A stretch of DNA of 64,000 nt from Metellina segmentata. Taxonomy: Eukaryota > Arthropoda > Arachnida > Araneae > Tetragnathidae. The position numbers and the translations under genes are program-made. The notes under the pieces are model-generated. The model worked only from the letters and a program-made list of their open reading frames with translations. It made no database searches and had not been told where the DNA came from. Shown here piece by piece: positions 24,912 through 34,615 of the stretch. How positions within the stretch are numbered: the first letter of the stretch is position 1; each line of letters begins with the position of its first letter. Location: NCBI GenBank assembly GCA_947359465.1, contig OX375874.1:87721672-87785671 (forward strand), read 5' to 3'.

Positions 24912-26050
24912 TATAATATATTGATTTATAAAAAGTTCCTCAAGTCAGTTCCTAAGTGGTGTGCTAGGCGTGCACTTGCACGTAGTCAAGAACTTAAACA
25001 GAAAAGCCAACTTAAAAACATCGTGTAAAGGCGGATTTAAAGATGAATAAGACGTTTAAGAAATAAAATGTAAAAAAAAAACTATTCCTGTATTACTACG
25101 AATAAATATACAGGAGAGTAGGCAGTTGTGAAAGTTGGTGGTTCTCCTTGAATTTACACAAGGTGGTCTATCAGTAGCCATGAATCCCAGAAGATTTGTG
25201 ATTTCGAGATTCAATTAAATTACCAATTATTTATAAATTTCAATTTATTTGAAATATCAGATGCTTTCGAAAGGGCGACTTGTTGAGGTTTTTATGAGGG
25301 CAGCCAATACCTCGGAAAACGGTCATCAAACAAGTTCATCCCTCCAAAACAACGTACCCATCAAATAGTTGACCACTGAAGAAGACAAGTCCAATATTAC
25401 ATGATGAATTACCTCATAAGGGACTGTGTACACGCTATCGACACGCTTCCGTGCAATCAAATCTGATCTTAAATGGATGGCATGACCCCGTTCACTAATA
25501 CGGAATGGTAACAGTGGACTGATTACTCCCAAGGACACACCGCTTCTTCCAAGGACAAAGGCTGATCATATCGTTGGCGTGTGTTCCTTTGGAAAATTGC
25601 GTGCCGTAAAAGCTATGGAATCGTCATACAAAGTACACAAAGAGACCAGAGATGACTTTGTTGTAAGGTATTTAAGATCGGTTGATGAACCGTTAGAATG
25701 TACCAAGTGTGGTCTAAATTGGTGGAAGGATGTACGCAATTATCGTTTTACGCTAGGATGGACGCTGGACAATTTGGAGACCAGTCGACACTGGAATGCT
25801 TTGTCGTCACGGATATTTATGGACATTGATTTTTTTTAAAATCATTTTTTTTCTGAAATGATTTTGTAATTAAAAAACATTTTTTTTAATGATAAGGACT
25901 TGTAAAATCTATCCACGAGAGAAATTTTTCTTGCAGTAAAAAATAGAATCATGTTTTAGGTTATAGCGCATTTTGGAATCTTGGAAGTGCAGTTGAATAA
26001 ATAGAATCGTTCTCGACTAACGCTCTCGATCGTCAATTAGAATGTTAGGA
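24912..26050. other. Gene-free stretch with a GC-richer, possibly transposon-derived block
   Basis: The block 25300-25840 is GC-richer than its flanks and holds an 86-codon plus frame (25579-25839). Its segment LNWWKDVRNYRFTLGW loosely resembles the LxWWK...YP.La motif of hAT transposase dimerisation domains, but the rest does not clearly fit. I treat it as a possible old transposon remnant and not a gene. Confidence 0.25.
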
Positions 26051-26390
26051 ATTATAATCTTTGTGTAATTATAATCGATTGTATGTGAATAATTTCTTAA
26101 GTAATAATAATTTAAAATTGGTGATTAGTTGGGTGATCGCTCAGTTTAAAGGAATAAGCACTTTTTTTTAACAAATATTCGCCTCTGAGGTACTTCTTTA
26201 TGTTTAAAATTGTGAATCTAATTTATAATCATTGTGTGATTAGAATCGATTGTGTGTGAATAACTTCGTAAGTAATAATAATTTTAAATTCGGGATTAGT
26301 TGGGTGGTTGCTCAACTTAAAGGAATAAGTATTTTCACCAAATATTCGTCTCTGGGTGTTTCTTTATGTTCAAAATTGTGACTTTATTTA
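26051..26390. repeat. Tandem duplication, two ~171-bp units
   Basis: Unit 1 begins at 26051 and unit 2 at 26221. Shared words include AATCGATTGTRTGTGAATAA, GATTAGTTGGGTGRT and AAAGGAATAAG in the same order. Divergence is moderate. No coding potential. Confidence 0.85.
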
Positions 26391-26796
26391 TTGCGTAACC
26401 AACTTTTGAAAACTATCTGCTTTAAAATGGATATACATAAGCCTGCAAAAGTGTAGTTACTTAAGAGTTTCGAATTAATACAATCATACTCTGTTCGTGT
26501 ACATATACATTAAAATAGAGTGCTTGATATCCATCCGGGATCGGCTTAGAAGTCATCGCCAAATTACTGATACACAGTAAAAACTCTTTGAGACAGTCGA
26601 ATCCATACTTCTCTAGCTTATTGGTAATCATTGATGTTCACTGAATAAATTAGAATTTTTTTCATTTCCAATAGCGGATGATAAAACAAGAGTGGCTGAA
26701 TCTAAACAATGGGGCAAATGGTAAAAGAAGGAACAAATCTATGAACCTTTATATTCATTAAATGATTTGATATTTATTTTAATTCGTTATTCATAT
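26391..26796. other. Gene-free AT-rich DNA
   Basis: Nothing recognisable between the tandem duplication and the SINE fragment. Confidence 0.4.
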
Positions 26797-26859
26797 GGTC
26801 GCCAACAGCCCATAGTGCTGCTCCAATGCGACTTATATTCAACTACCTTCCTACCTTCA
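26797..26859 (+). repeat. SINE family S1, 3' fragment
   Basis: Only the last ~60 bp of the SINE are present: a GGTCGCCAACAGCCC-like word, then GCTCCAATGCGAC, then a CTACCTTCCTACC tail, aligning with 20590-20650 and 31975-32034. A severely 5'-truncated retroposon. Confidence 0.6.
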
Positions 26860-27293
26860 TTCATACGAGTCTCTGTTAAAGTAAATGCGGGTTGATCTGG
26901 GAATGTTGCCAAATGTCTCCAACCAACAAATGTCCACCAAACTGCATATTCATAACATTTTTTAGCCTAAAATTAAAAAATATCCCTATGGGTACAACCT
27001 TCCACAGTTGGTTATGTCACATTCACATTACATTAAAAGTATCTAATTTAAATTGATTATATATTTATTAACTGGATTCTGATTTTTCTTCTGAGACTTA
27101 CTTTTTTATCTAATAAAATAATACAATGTTCTCTGAATCATTAACGAAAATAAATTTTACTATAGAAATTAAAACATTAAATAATATTTTTATGCTAAAA
27201 ATAAATGATGGTAATGCAAAATTGATTCTTTGAAAAATGTGACGCATTCCAAAGATTCTTTTCTATGGGGTCTTTATTGAGATTTTCCTATAA
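26860..27293. other. Gene-free AT-rich DNA
   Basis: No feature seen. Base 27293 is an A directly before a Helitron-like 5' end. Confidence 0.4.
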
Positions 27294-27500
27294 TCTATCT
27301 TATATATATAAATGAAGGGTATAGGGGAAAAACCGTCGGGGTCCAAAAATGTGATAGTTGAATCATCACCTTGTATTCAGACTGCGTTCCACAAGGTCAA
27401 AACACTCCAGGGGATTTACCAACATTGTCACAGTTTTAAAGCGAAAAAGGAAACGAGCACAGGGAAAGAAACGAGTTCAATTCAAACCACGTAGAAACTA
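27294..27500 (+). mobile_element. Helitron 5'-end fragment
   Basis: After an A, the sequence TCTATCTTATATATATAAAT resembles a Helitron 5' terminus and is similar to the 5' end of the short Helitron at 53025 (TCTATATATATAA, minus strand). GC rises immediately inside. I could not find a matching hairpin plus CTAG end, so the right boundary given is arbitrary and the element is probably truncated. Confidence 0.4.
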
Positions 27501-27849
27501 GCAGAGTCCATAGACATTCAGCTGAATACATGGATGCTGGGGAATACTAGCTGTTCTCTTCCTGATGCCTCTAGAACAGTAGCTCTCAAGATGGGGTCTG
27601 ATACAAGTTTTCAAGGGGTCCGCGGAAAACATGCAATATTTCTCAAGTCCAAATCTTTTAAAAGAATTTGTTGATTGACCGATAGAGTAAAAGAAGTATC
27701 TTGTTTTCGTGTTTTCACTGGACACGATTATATCGAAGGCAGTCGAGTCACATGGTTCTGAAAGAGCGTGTTCTTTAAAGTATATGATAGTTCGAAACGT
27801 AAACAAACGTTAGCACAGTTGAAGTCTTTAGTGGGGATTCTGGTCCTAA
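27501..27849. other. Gene-free spacer
   Basis: No supportable gene; a 102-codon minus frame (27498-27806) has no recognisable domain or splice context. TAA at 27847-27849 is the left target duplication of the MITE. Confidence 0.4.
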
Positions 27850-28032
27850 GGCCACGTTCACATGAGGGTTTCAACCCGCGTTTGGCGATACTAGCGAGGT
27901 CCCGTTTTCCGTAAGCTTTAAATTATGTTTTTTTATTCCTCTAATTCAAGTTTCTACCGATCGATCGTCGAAGAGCGGGACCCTGAAAGCCTCGTCAAAC
28001 ACGCGTTAGACGCGCCTCATGTGAACGGGGCC
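27850..28032. mobile_element. PIF/Harbinger-type MITE, 183 bp
   Basis: The ends GGCCACGTTCACATGAGG (27850-27867) and its mirror CCTCATGTGAACGGGGCC (28015-28032) form inverted repeats, with a second inverted block inside (CGCGTTTG / CAAACACGCG). TAA on both sides (27847-27849 and 28033-28035) is a 3-bp TWA duplication, diagnostic of PIF/Harbinger insertions. No coding capacity. Confidence 0.8.
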
Positions 28033-29071
28033 TAAGTTTATAGATAGGTGCCGAAAATATAGCAGTGATAATGAGTTGGCGTGGGGAAAACCAACAACGG
28101 CCTTCGCCATTCCTGGTTTTGTTAATTCAGCTCTCTTTCTTATGACTTTTCACACATGTTCCAAACCAGACTGGCCCAAGGTCGACTGACTTCTCTTCGA
28201 AGACACACTATACCTGCAAAATCATCACAACCAAATTGGTTTGTCAGTCTCTTCAACTTTCCCTGTGTGTGTGATGTTTCTGACATGACAGGAAAAATCT
28301 CTCTGATCTTATAGATGTGGCAGTGAATAAATACTGTTGAGAGTGTTTCACATTTTATTTCAGTTTCAAGATAAAATTGTTTCTACCATACAGAAACTGA
28401 TAGCAAAAAAGCGAGGTCTTGCAAGTTTCTAAAAAAGAACTGTCACCTGGGTTGTTATGGGGAGCAGAAGATTCCTTCAGTCACAGTTAAAAGCAATTTT
28501 GTTTCATTTTCGTGAACTGTCATGCGACATGAAGCATGTTCATTGGTCAAAAAAAAAAAAAGGAAATAGTGTAACAACGGAAAATTACGTTGAGATCTAA
28601 AGTTGCTTCACAAATCATTATCTTTCATTCCAACTTTCCCCAGGAGGCCCCTAGCTACCAGTTCAAGCGCATCGAAACAGCCGAAAAATTGAAATCTATT
28701 TTTTCCCTTCTTGCGAAGTGACCATGAAAGTAGAACCTCCGGATTTCCCCGTTTGCTCCAGTTTCCGAGCGAATTCAAGTACGGAAAAAGTGCCGAAGGG
28801 CGATGATCGGGATAGTTTTTTTTTCCCGAGGTGGCCTGTCGACTTCGTCATCGGAATAGTGGAAAGGTCGCTGACACAGTTCCTGGTTGGAGATGCCACT
28901 AACCAGGTTCACATGATGAACGCGCAACGTTTTACCTAGGAAGTGGATTCAACAATTGCGCGTTTTGCTGCCGTCACAGACGATTCTGCATTGTTTGAAC
29001 ATTTACTTTGCTATCACTTGAGTTTGTTCTTTTTTTTTTACATCGTGAATTGGTGCTTATTAGAATAATTA
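28033..29071. other. Gene-free stretch with a GC-richer patch
   Basis: 28650-28960 is GC-richer and holds a 73-codon plus frame (28718-28939) overlapped by a minus frame. No domain is recognisable. It might be a 5' noncoding exon or promoter region of a neighbouring gene, but nothing in the sequence proves this. The rest is AT-rich with nothing seen. Confidence 0.25.
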
Positions 29072-29310
29072 GCCCTGTGATGCCCGTGCCATTTGCTTTT
29101 GTGGGGTTATTGGCTTGCTTCGCAAACCAAATGGGAATTCGTAGCCTATTGGATAACAGAAAACAATTAGAAAACAGTTAGAAACAATTAGAAAATAACA
29201 AACAACAGAAAACAATTTGGTTTGCTTTGCAAACCAAATGGGAATTTGTAGCCTATTGGATAACATCCATTACGGAGTTGCCCGTGGTGTTTGTTTGCTT
29301 GGCAAAACAA
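29072..29310 (+). repeat. Hairpin modules related to Helitron H1
   Basis: Three repeats of a TTTGCTTYGCAAACCAAATGGGAATT-like block occur near 29111-29136, 29219-29243 and 29289-29318. They resemble the GGTTTGC hairpin plus GGGATTGC module found next to the 3' end of the Helitrons at 10097-10180. No Helitron terminus is present, so this is a relic or a related element whose ends are lost. Confidence 0.5.
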
Positions 29311-29795
29311 ATGAGAATTCGGCGTGACGTGATAATTTCTTGCGAAAATATAAATATTTAATTGAAAAATTATTTATTAAAAGAAAATCAAGTGTATAAG
29401 GTTCTAATGAAAATCAAGTGTATCTGGTGTCAAATTTTCCGAAGATTTAAAATCTGTTGAAGTTTTCAATCTATCTTTAACTATTCCAATTTTACAAAAA
29501 AAAAAAAAAAAAAAAAACTAAACAATGGCAGCCAAAAGGTGTTTTTTTTTTTTTTTTTTGCTTTCCGTTGCTGAAATTGTAAGAGCGCAGGAAATTTAAT
29601 CTGTTTATTCTTTGAACGAGAATTTTGACGTAACGTCACAATCTCTTGCAAAAAAATATAAAAGATATTCAATTCAAAAACTTTATTTATTTAAAGAAAA
29701 TCGTATTTTTAGGTATCGATCTAATGTGAAATTTTCCGCAGATTTCAAATCCGTTGAAATTTTTAATCGATCTTTAACGGTCTAGGAAGAAACGG
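29311..29795. repeat. Diverged tandem duplication, ~306-bp offset
   Basis: 29320-29480 aligns with 29626-29790: TCTTGC at 29338 and 29644, then AAAATATAAA, a TTTATTWA..AAAGAAAATC stretch, AAATTTTCCG.AGATTT.AAATC.GTTGAA and TCTTTAAC.RTC. A+T-rich homopolymers lie between the units. Confidence 0.7.
29498..29560. repeat. Poly(A) run followed by poly(T) run
   Basis: An A run of about 20 bases (from 29498) and a T run of about 18 bases (to about 29559) flank a ~22-bp spacer. They could pair as a long hairpin or be slippage tracts. The 63-codon minus frame across them is an artefact of these runs. Confidence 0.8.
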
Positions 29796-30197
29796 TCTAG
29801 AAAAAAAAGAGCTATATAACTCCAGTTTAGTTTAGTTGTTGTCCAGTAAAAGTTTATTTGTTTTTTTTCGTCTGCTGGAAAATAATTCCTCCTTAAAAAA
29901 TGAAAACGGAAACGAAAAAAATAAATTTAGAATCTGTGATATTTTATGCTGTTGCATTCTAAAGAAAATAATAATAATTAAATTTCCTTAAATTCACTTT
30001 AAAATGTTCTAGATTGAATTTTAAAATTCGCCGCGACACAAAAAAATTGCAAAAAATTTGTGGGCGAAATCCCATTACTGTAAGTGCCATAGATTCGTCA
30101 GAGCTTTGCGTGCAGAAAGCAAACAAACAGACAAACACTTCCTTTTATAATATTAGAGATGAAAACGTTAATTTGAGTTTTGTATTATTTTCGCGAT

Positions 30198-30238
30198 TTG
30201 TAAAAACACAAATCAGACAGAAGGCGAAGATTTTACTT
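30198..30238. repeat. Exact 41-bp direct repeat, copy A
   Basis: All 41 bases, beginning TTGTAAAAACACAAATC and ending GCGAAGATTTTACTT, recur exactly at 30760-30800, 562 bp away in the same orientation. Flanking sequence on either side does not match. Confidence 0.95.
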
Positions 30239-30759
30239 TGTCTTTCATTTCTTACTCTCCGCATGGAAAGCTAGAATAGCACATAGACCTAACAATCAAT
30301 ACACAATGACTACAAACCAATTTCTGTTATAAAATAATCTTGTTAGAGTTTAGTATTCTCAAACCACTAGGATTAGTAAAAAAAAATTAATGTTAGGTAT
30401 TTTTAAAGATGTAAGAAATTTATCCTAAAATATTTGGTGCTAAAGGACTGAAAGTAGAATTCAAGTCATGCTGTGCATTTACTTATACTTATTTTTATGG
30501 AGTTAGTTTTGATATGCTTTTTCCAAGAAAACGCTTAAAAGCATTTTTAGCTTATTTTACCAAACTTAAAACGTTTAGTCTCCCTTTAATAGTTATATTG
30601 GAAATGTTAAATGACACCAACTCTTCATTTTTCTGTTTGCATAAGTAAATACCTCTAGTTCTTCCACATACCATCACTGGGTGTATTTCTCTTCTGTGCA
30701 AGTAAAAGCTTTCCTTGATTGCCAGTTAATTTTCTTGGATAAAACATTGCTGGGGAACA

Positions 30760-30800
30760 TTGTAAAAACACAAATCAGACAGAAGGCGAAGATTTTACTT
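30760..30800. repeat. Exact 41-bp direct repeat, copy B
   Basis: Identical to 30198-30238. No terminal inverted repeats, hairpin or poly(A) is seen around either copy, so it does not look like the boundary of a known transposon class. Confidence 0.95.
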
Positions 30801-31142
30801 CCGCTTCCCAAATGCTATGGCATGATTTTTTTTAAATCGGAGTAATCTTATATAAAATAGTTCATCATCGTTAGGGGGACGTTTGGCGTGTTTAATCTAA
30901 TTGGCGATAACCAATCAAATATCATAGATCAATTTAGAATTCAATCATTGAAAACAAATAGTCTAAATGTCGTCTGTTCTGAGCATTTATAGGGAACATG
31001 TCCTCCGCAGAAATACTTACATCCAACTACATTTAGCTTGACAGAACAATGCCTCTCATAGATCTTTAAGAATATATAAAAGACAAGTGCTAGGGCAACG
31101 CTTACAAATAATATTACAACTCTATATTGTTGTTTCTCATGC

Positions 31143-31392
31143 CTACACTGGCAGACCAGAGGAGTGCCAGGCCCGTCGAAGACGGCAAGAGGCGAGGTTT
31201 CGTCTTCCATGTTATTGAGCCCCATTGGGAGGAAGTCCGACTTTGCTCGACATACATGACACATCCGTTTTACAGGAAGGTCCCTTTCATACACCCATTC
31301 ACTCACACATATCGTAATTTAGATCCCAATCAGAGGCCGATAACCCCCTGATCAGGTACCCCAATTTTGAATAGAATTCAGGCTCCGCCGAG
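31143..31392 (-). repeat. Body of a tRNA-derived SINE (S3)
   Basis: This GC-richer segment lies directly downstream of the minus-strand tRNA-like head at 31393-31453 and reads in its direction, so it is probably the SINE body. A 121-codon minus frame (30941-31306) passes from it into unique sequence and includes one hydrophobic stretch, but nothing supports it as a gene. Confidence 0.5.
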
Positions 31393-31826
31393 GATAGAAC
31401 CCACAACCCTTCTGATGCGAGCCCGACTCTTTACTGACTGAACTACCGCGGCTCTTAGAACTCTGTAACAAGCAGAAATAACCACTAGCGTCTAATCGGT
31501 CTTTTAAACTCAATTAGAGAGCCGCGGCAGCTTAATTGGAAGACTAACGGAGTAGCAATCGGACGGTTGCGAGTTCGAATCCATCCAGAGACAGTCGTGT
31601 ACAAAGGGGGATAGAACCCACAACCCTTCTGATGCGAGCCCGACTCTTTACTGACTGAGCTACCGCGGCTCTTAGAACTCTATAACAAGCAGAAATAACC
31701 ACTAGCGTCTAATCGGTCTTTTAAACTCAATTAGATAGCCGCGGCAGCTTAATTGGAAGACTAACGGAGTAGCAATCGGACGGTTGCGAGTTCGAATCCA
31801 TCCAAAGACAGTCGTGTACAAAGGGG
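31393..31826. repeat. Two tandem 217-bp units of divergent tRNA-like SINE heads
   Basis: Unit 1 is 31393-31609 and unit 2 is 31610-31826, with only four substitutions seen between them. Each unit holds two tRNA-like modules pointing away from each other. The minus module has box B GGTTGTGGGTTCTATCC at its left edge; the plus module has box A near CAGCTTAATTGG (31528 in unit 1) and box B GGTTGCGAGTTCGAATCC (31565). Both start GAGCCGCGG, so they are the same SINE family. They do not fold as standard tRNAs and I do not call them tRNA genes. Confidence 0.85.
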
Positions 31827-31851
31827 GCTAGAGCATGTTAAATCTGTCGTG

Positions 31852-32034
31852 GTCACAAATGTCCTCATGTTGGTGTGGTATGGAAGTTTGGAGAGTAGGG
31901 TGCACAGGTGTGGCCTTGTCATCCGACCGTGGTTCCAAATTACGAGACATTGTCCTTCGGGTTTGATGCTGGACCGTCACCAAGAACCCGTTGTGTTGCT
32001 CCCGTGCGACGTTAATAAATTACCTACCTACTTA
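31852..32034 (+). repeat. tRNA-derived SINE family S1, long copy
   Basis: Matches 20466-20655 from the GGTRTGGAASTTTGGAGAG word through GTCATCYGACCGTGGTTC (box B region) to a GCGACGTTAATAAATTACC end with a CTACCTAC tail. It sits 25 bp right of the tandem SINE array. Confidence 0.78.
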
Positions 32035-33068
32035 AACTCAATTATTTTAGCAACAGTAACAAATGAATGAAAACTCTTTCTGATGAGTTTCTGTATTCAT
32101 ATACTCTAACTAAATGAATGAAAGTAATTTATAATTTTTTTAATGTTTTACATGTTGTGTTTCTTATCGAATGAGCTTTAAATGCATTTATTTTGGTAAC
32201 AATACCAAGCGATTTAAAACGGATAAGATGAATTTCTCTATCAAATTGCTCTAGGCCCTTGAGTCTAGAGAATTATGTGTAATCTACGAAGAGAGAGTTA
32301 TATAAATTGTGGATGTTTCAAAAACCTATGAAAACTATCTTTGAAATCTGGAAACCTGTCAACATTTGTGCAAGGCATATGTAAATATTATGTGTAAATA
32401 TTAGTATTTGTGATCTAGATTGATTACCACTAAAGTATACAAAAGTATACTCTTATCACCTGTAGTTAAAATCACAGTAACTCGATAAAAAAAAATGCTA
32501 AAATGTTTCTTTTACTACTTTTCGTTCAGAAATTCCTCTGCAGAATTCAATAGTATAAGAGCTATTTAAAATTTTATATTTTATGAAGTGCAATTTTATG
32601 TTGCTTCATCGCTACAGATTCTTGTATTTCATTTTTATTTAAATGAAATATTTTTATCAATTTGGAAAACAGTAGAGTAAATGGATAAATTTTGCCCCAC
32701 GTTTGATGTTAAAAGTAAAATTTTAATTACCTAATTTTCTCGTTATTTGTTTAATACAGTACATGATTAGCTTTAAAACTTTTTTCACAGTTAGATCTGT
32801 TTTATAGATGCAAAATTGTATATATTTTAATGCGGAAATGGGGTAATATGGAAGTATCTATAAAAGATGAAATTGGAGCTTAATTGGCTATTGAGCTTAC
32901 ATAAATCAGTGATGGATATGAAGAGTAATAAAAGCGTATTATTGAGATATATGTATGTAGAGTTACGATGCTTCACTTCCTAAAATTGAAAATCTCTTCA
33001 TATTCCTAACTTCTCCCTCATTCATGGTTATTTTAAATTTAACTTTTATGCTTGTATTGTTTAACATA
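32035..33068. other. Gene-free AT-rich DNA
   Basis: No gene or repeat is seen. Base 33068 is an A, the complement of the T expected after the Helitron 3' end. Confidence 0.5.
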
Positions 33069-34615
33069 CTAGGGGGCTCCGCCCCCTGCTCGCTTACGCT
33101 CGCCAACCCCCGGGGATTGCTGCGCAATCCCATTTGGCTTGCTTCGCAAACCAACACTCCTTTCACAGATGTCATTTGGTTTGCTTCGCAAACCAACATT
33201 CCTTTCACAGAGTGAAACTATCTGAATAATTCGTATTATGCTGATTTCACTTTCCGGTACATGACGTCACAGCGAGGGCTTCGCGCCCTGCTCGCTTACG
33301 CTCGCCGACCCCGGGGATTGCTACGCAATCCCGTTTGGTTTGCTTTCTCAAACCAATACTTCTTTCGCAATTGATTTCACTTTTTTTTGCTTTAACACTT
33401 AATGCACCCTAAACTAATAGCCGCATCAGTAAAAAATCTTCTGTATCTTGTTCCCTGTACAATTTTAAGTAAACAGTGTTAATATCAATACATTGTACTT
33501 TGTCGGTAAACTGTCTTGAGAACAGAGGGAAAAAAGCGAGCCTTTTTCCTCGCCAAATAAAAAGAAATCGTTTTTACGGCAATTGTTGCTACGATAAATT
33601 TGATATCTGGCAAACCCGATAGTAGAAAATGCAACCCACTGCTGTTTGCCGAACCAGCTATGCGAACTGAAAAATACGAAATTTGTGTCACCAACTTTTG
33701 ATTGCATCGAATTTATTTATGAACCAATTTTAAAAATAATTGTACCGTAAGAAAGAGTACATTGTGAGGTATACTGCAATATTTTTAAAATTAAAAACTA
33801 ACAGTAATACTATATAGATATGACCATTTTAGTTTTGTATCGGAAGTTACGATCTGAAAGTTCCGAAAATTGTATGACCTACTTTTAATTGCATCGATTT
33901 TGTTTATTAACCAATTTGAAAAATAATTGTACCATAAGAAAGAGTGTAATGTAGTGTATTCAGTGATGTTCTCAAATTTAAAAAATAATGGTTTTTGCCG
34001 TAGACATAACGGTTTTAACAAAACGTAGCGAAAATATCCGAAGATTCCGAATTTTGTATCACGAACTTTTGATCGCATCCAATTTAATTATTAACCGATT
34101 TCAAAAATAATAGTACCGTAAGAAAGAGTATATTCTGAGGTATACTGCGATATTTTAAAAATTAAAAACTAATAGTAATTAGATATAGATACGGCAGTTT
34201 TAAAAAAAAGTAACAAAAATGTCCCGATTTTTCCCGAATTTCAAAAAAATATTATCAAGAACCACATTTAAATTTCAAAAGAAACTCGACGAGCTGCAAA
34301 AATTTACGTTGAGAGGTACTCTTAAAAAAAAACTCACGACTAAAGACTGAAATTTTGAATGTGTTTTGCTCACTCGCGGAAGAAATTTCACTTCTTCAAC
34401 TTTAACACTTAATAAAACCTAAACTAATAGCCGCATCGGAAAAAAATCTTAATAATTATCCAGGGAATACGATGAAGAACAAAGCATGTTAATTTCATAT
34501 TTTTCCGATCAGTACTTTCTCGGGAAACCGTCTAAGAATGGAGCTAAACAACAAAAATTTCAATTCTTCGGCGGCGGCGGCGGCGGCGGCGGTAACTTTT
34601 TTTAATATAGAGAGA
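33069..34615 (-). mobile_element. Non-autonomous Helitron, family H1, copy 3 (young)
   Basis: On the minus strand it begins at 34615 with TCTCTCTATATTA directly after an A (T at 34616 on plus) and ends at 33069 with the GGGGGC-GGA-GCCCCC hairpin and CTAG followed by T. A (CCG)8 run is at 34569-34592, one unit longer than in copy 2. It carries the same three ~185-bp units and the same duplicated 3' module as copy 2 and is almost identical along its length; a few-base deletion near 33490 is one visible difference. Flanks are unrelated to those of copy 2, so it is an independent insertion. The 95- and 80-codon minus frames inside are shared with copy 2 but show no Rep or helicase motif. Confidence 0.88.

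Larger units (their letters stand above)
29796..31142. other. Gene-free AT-rich DNA
   Basis: No supportable gene. It contains the two copies of an exact 41-bp repeat listed separately. Confidence 0.5.

Noticed and set aside
30941..31306. 121-codon minus frame with one hydrophobic segment and several cysteines
   Set aside because: Its first part is SINE body sequence and the rest is AT-rich. No start context, splice sites or related sequence supports a protein.
31393..31826. tRNA genes
   Set aside because: Box A and box B are present, but the arms do not form a standard cloverleaf and the modules sit in a repeated SINE unit.
8672..34615. A single 26-kb composite transposon bounded by the inverted Helitrons
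   Set aside because: Each copy has its own complete ends and its own A|T insertion site, so they are two independent insertions.
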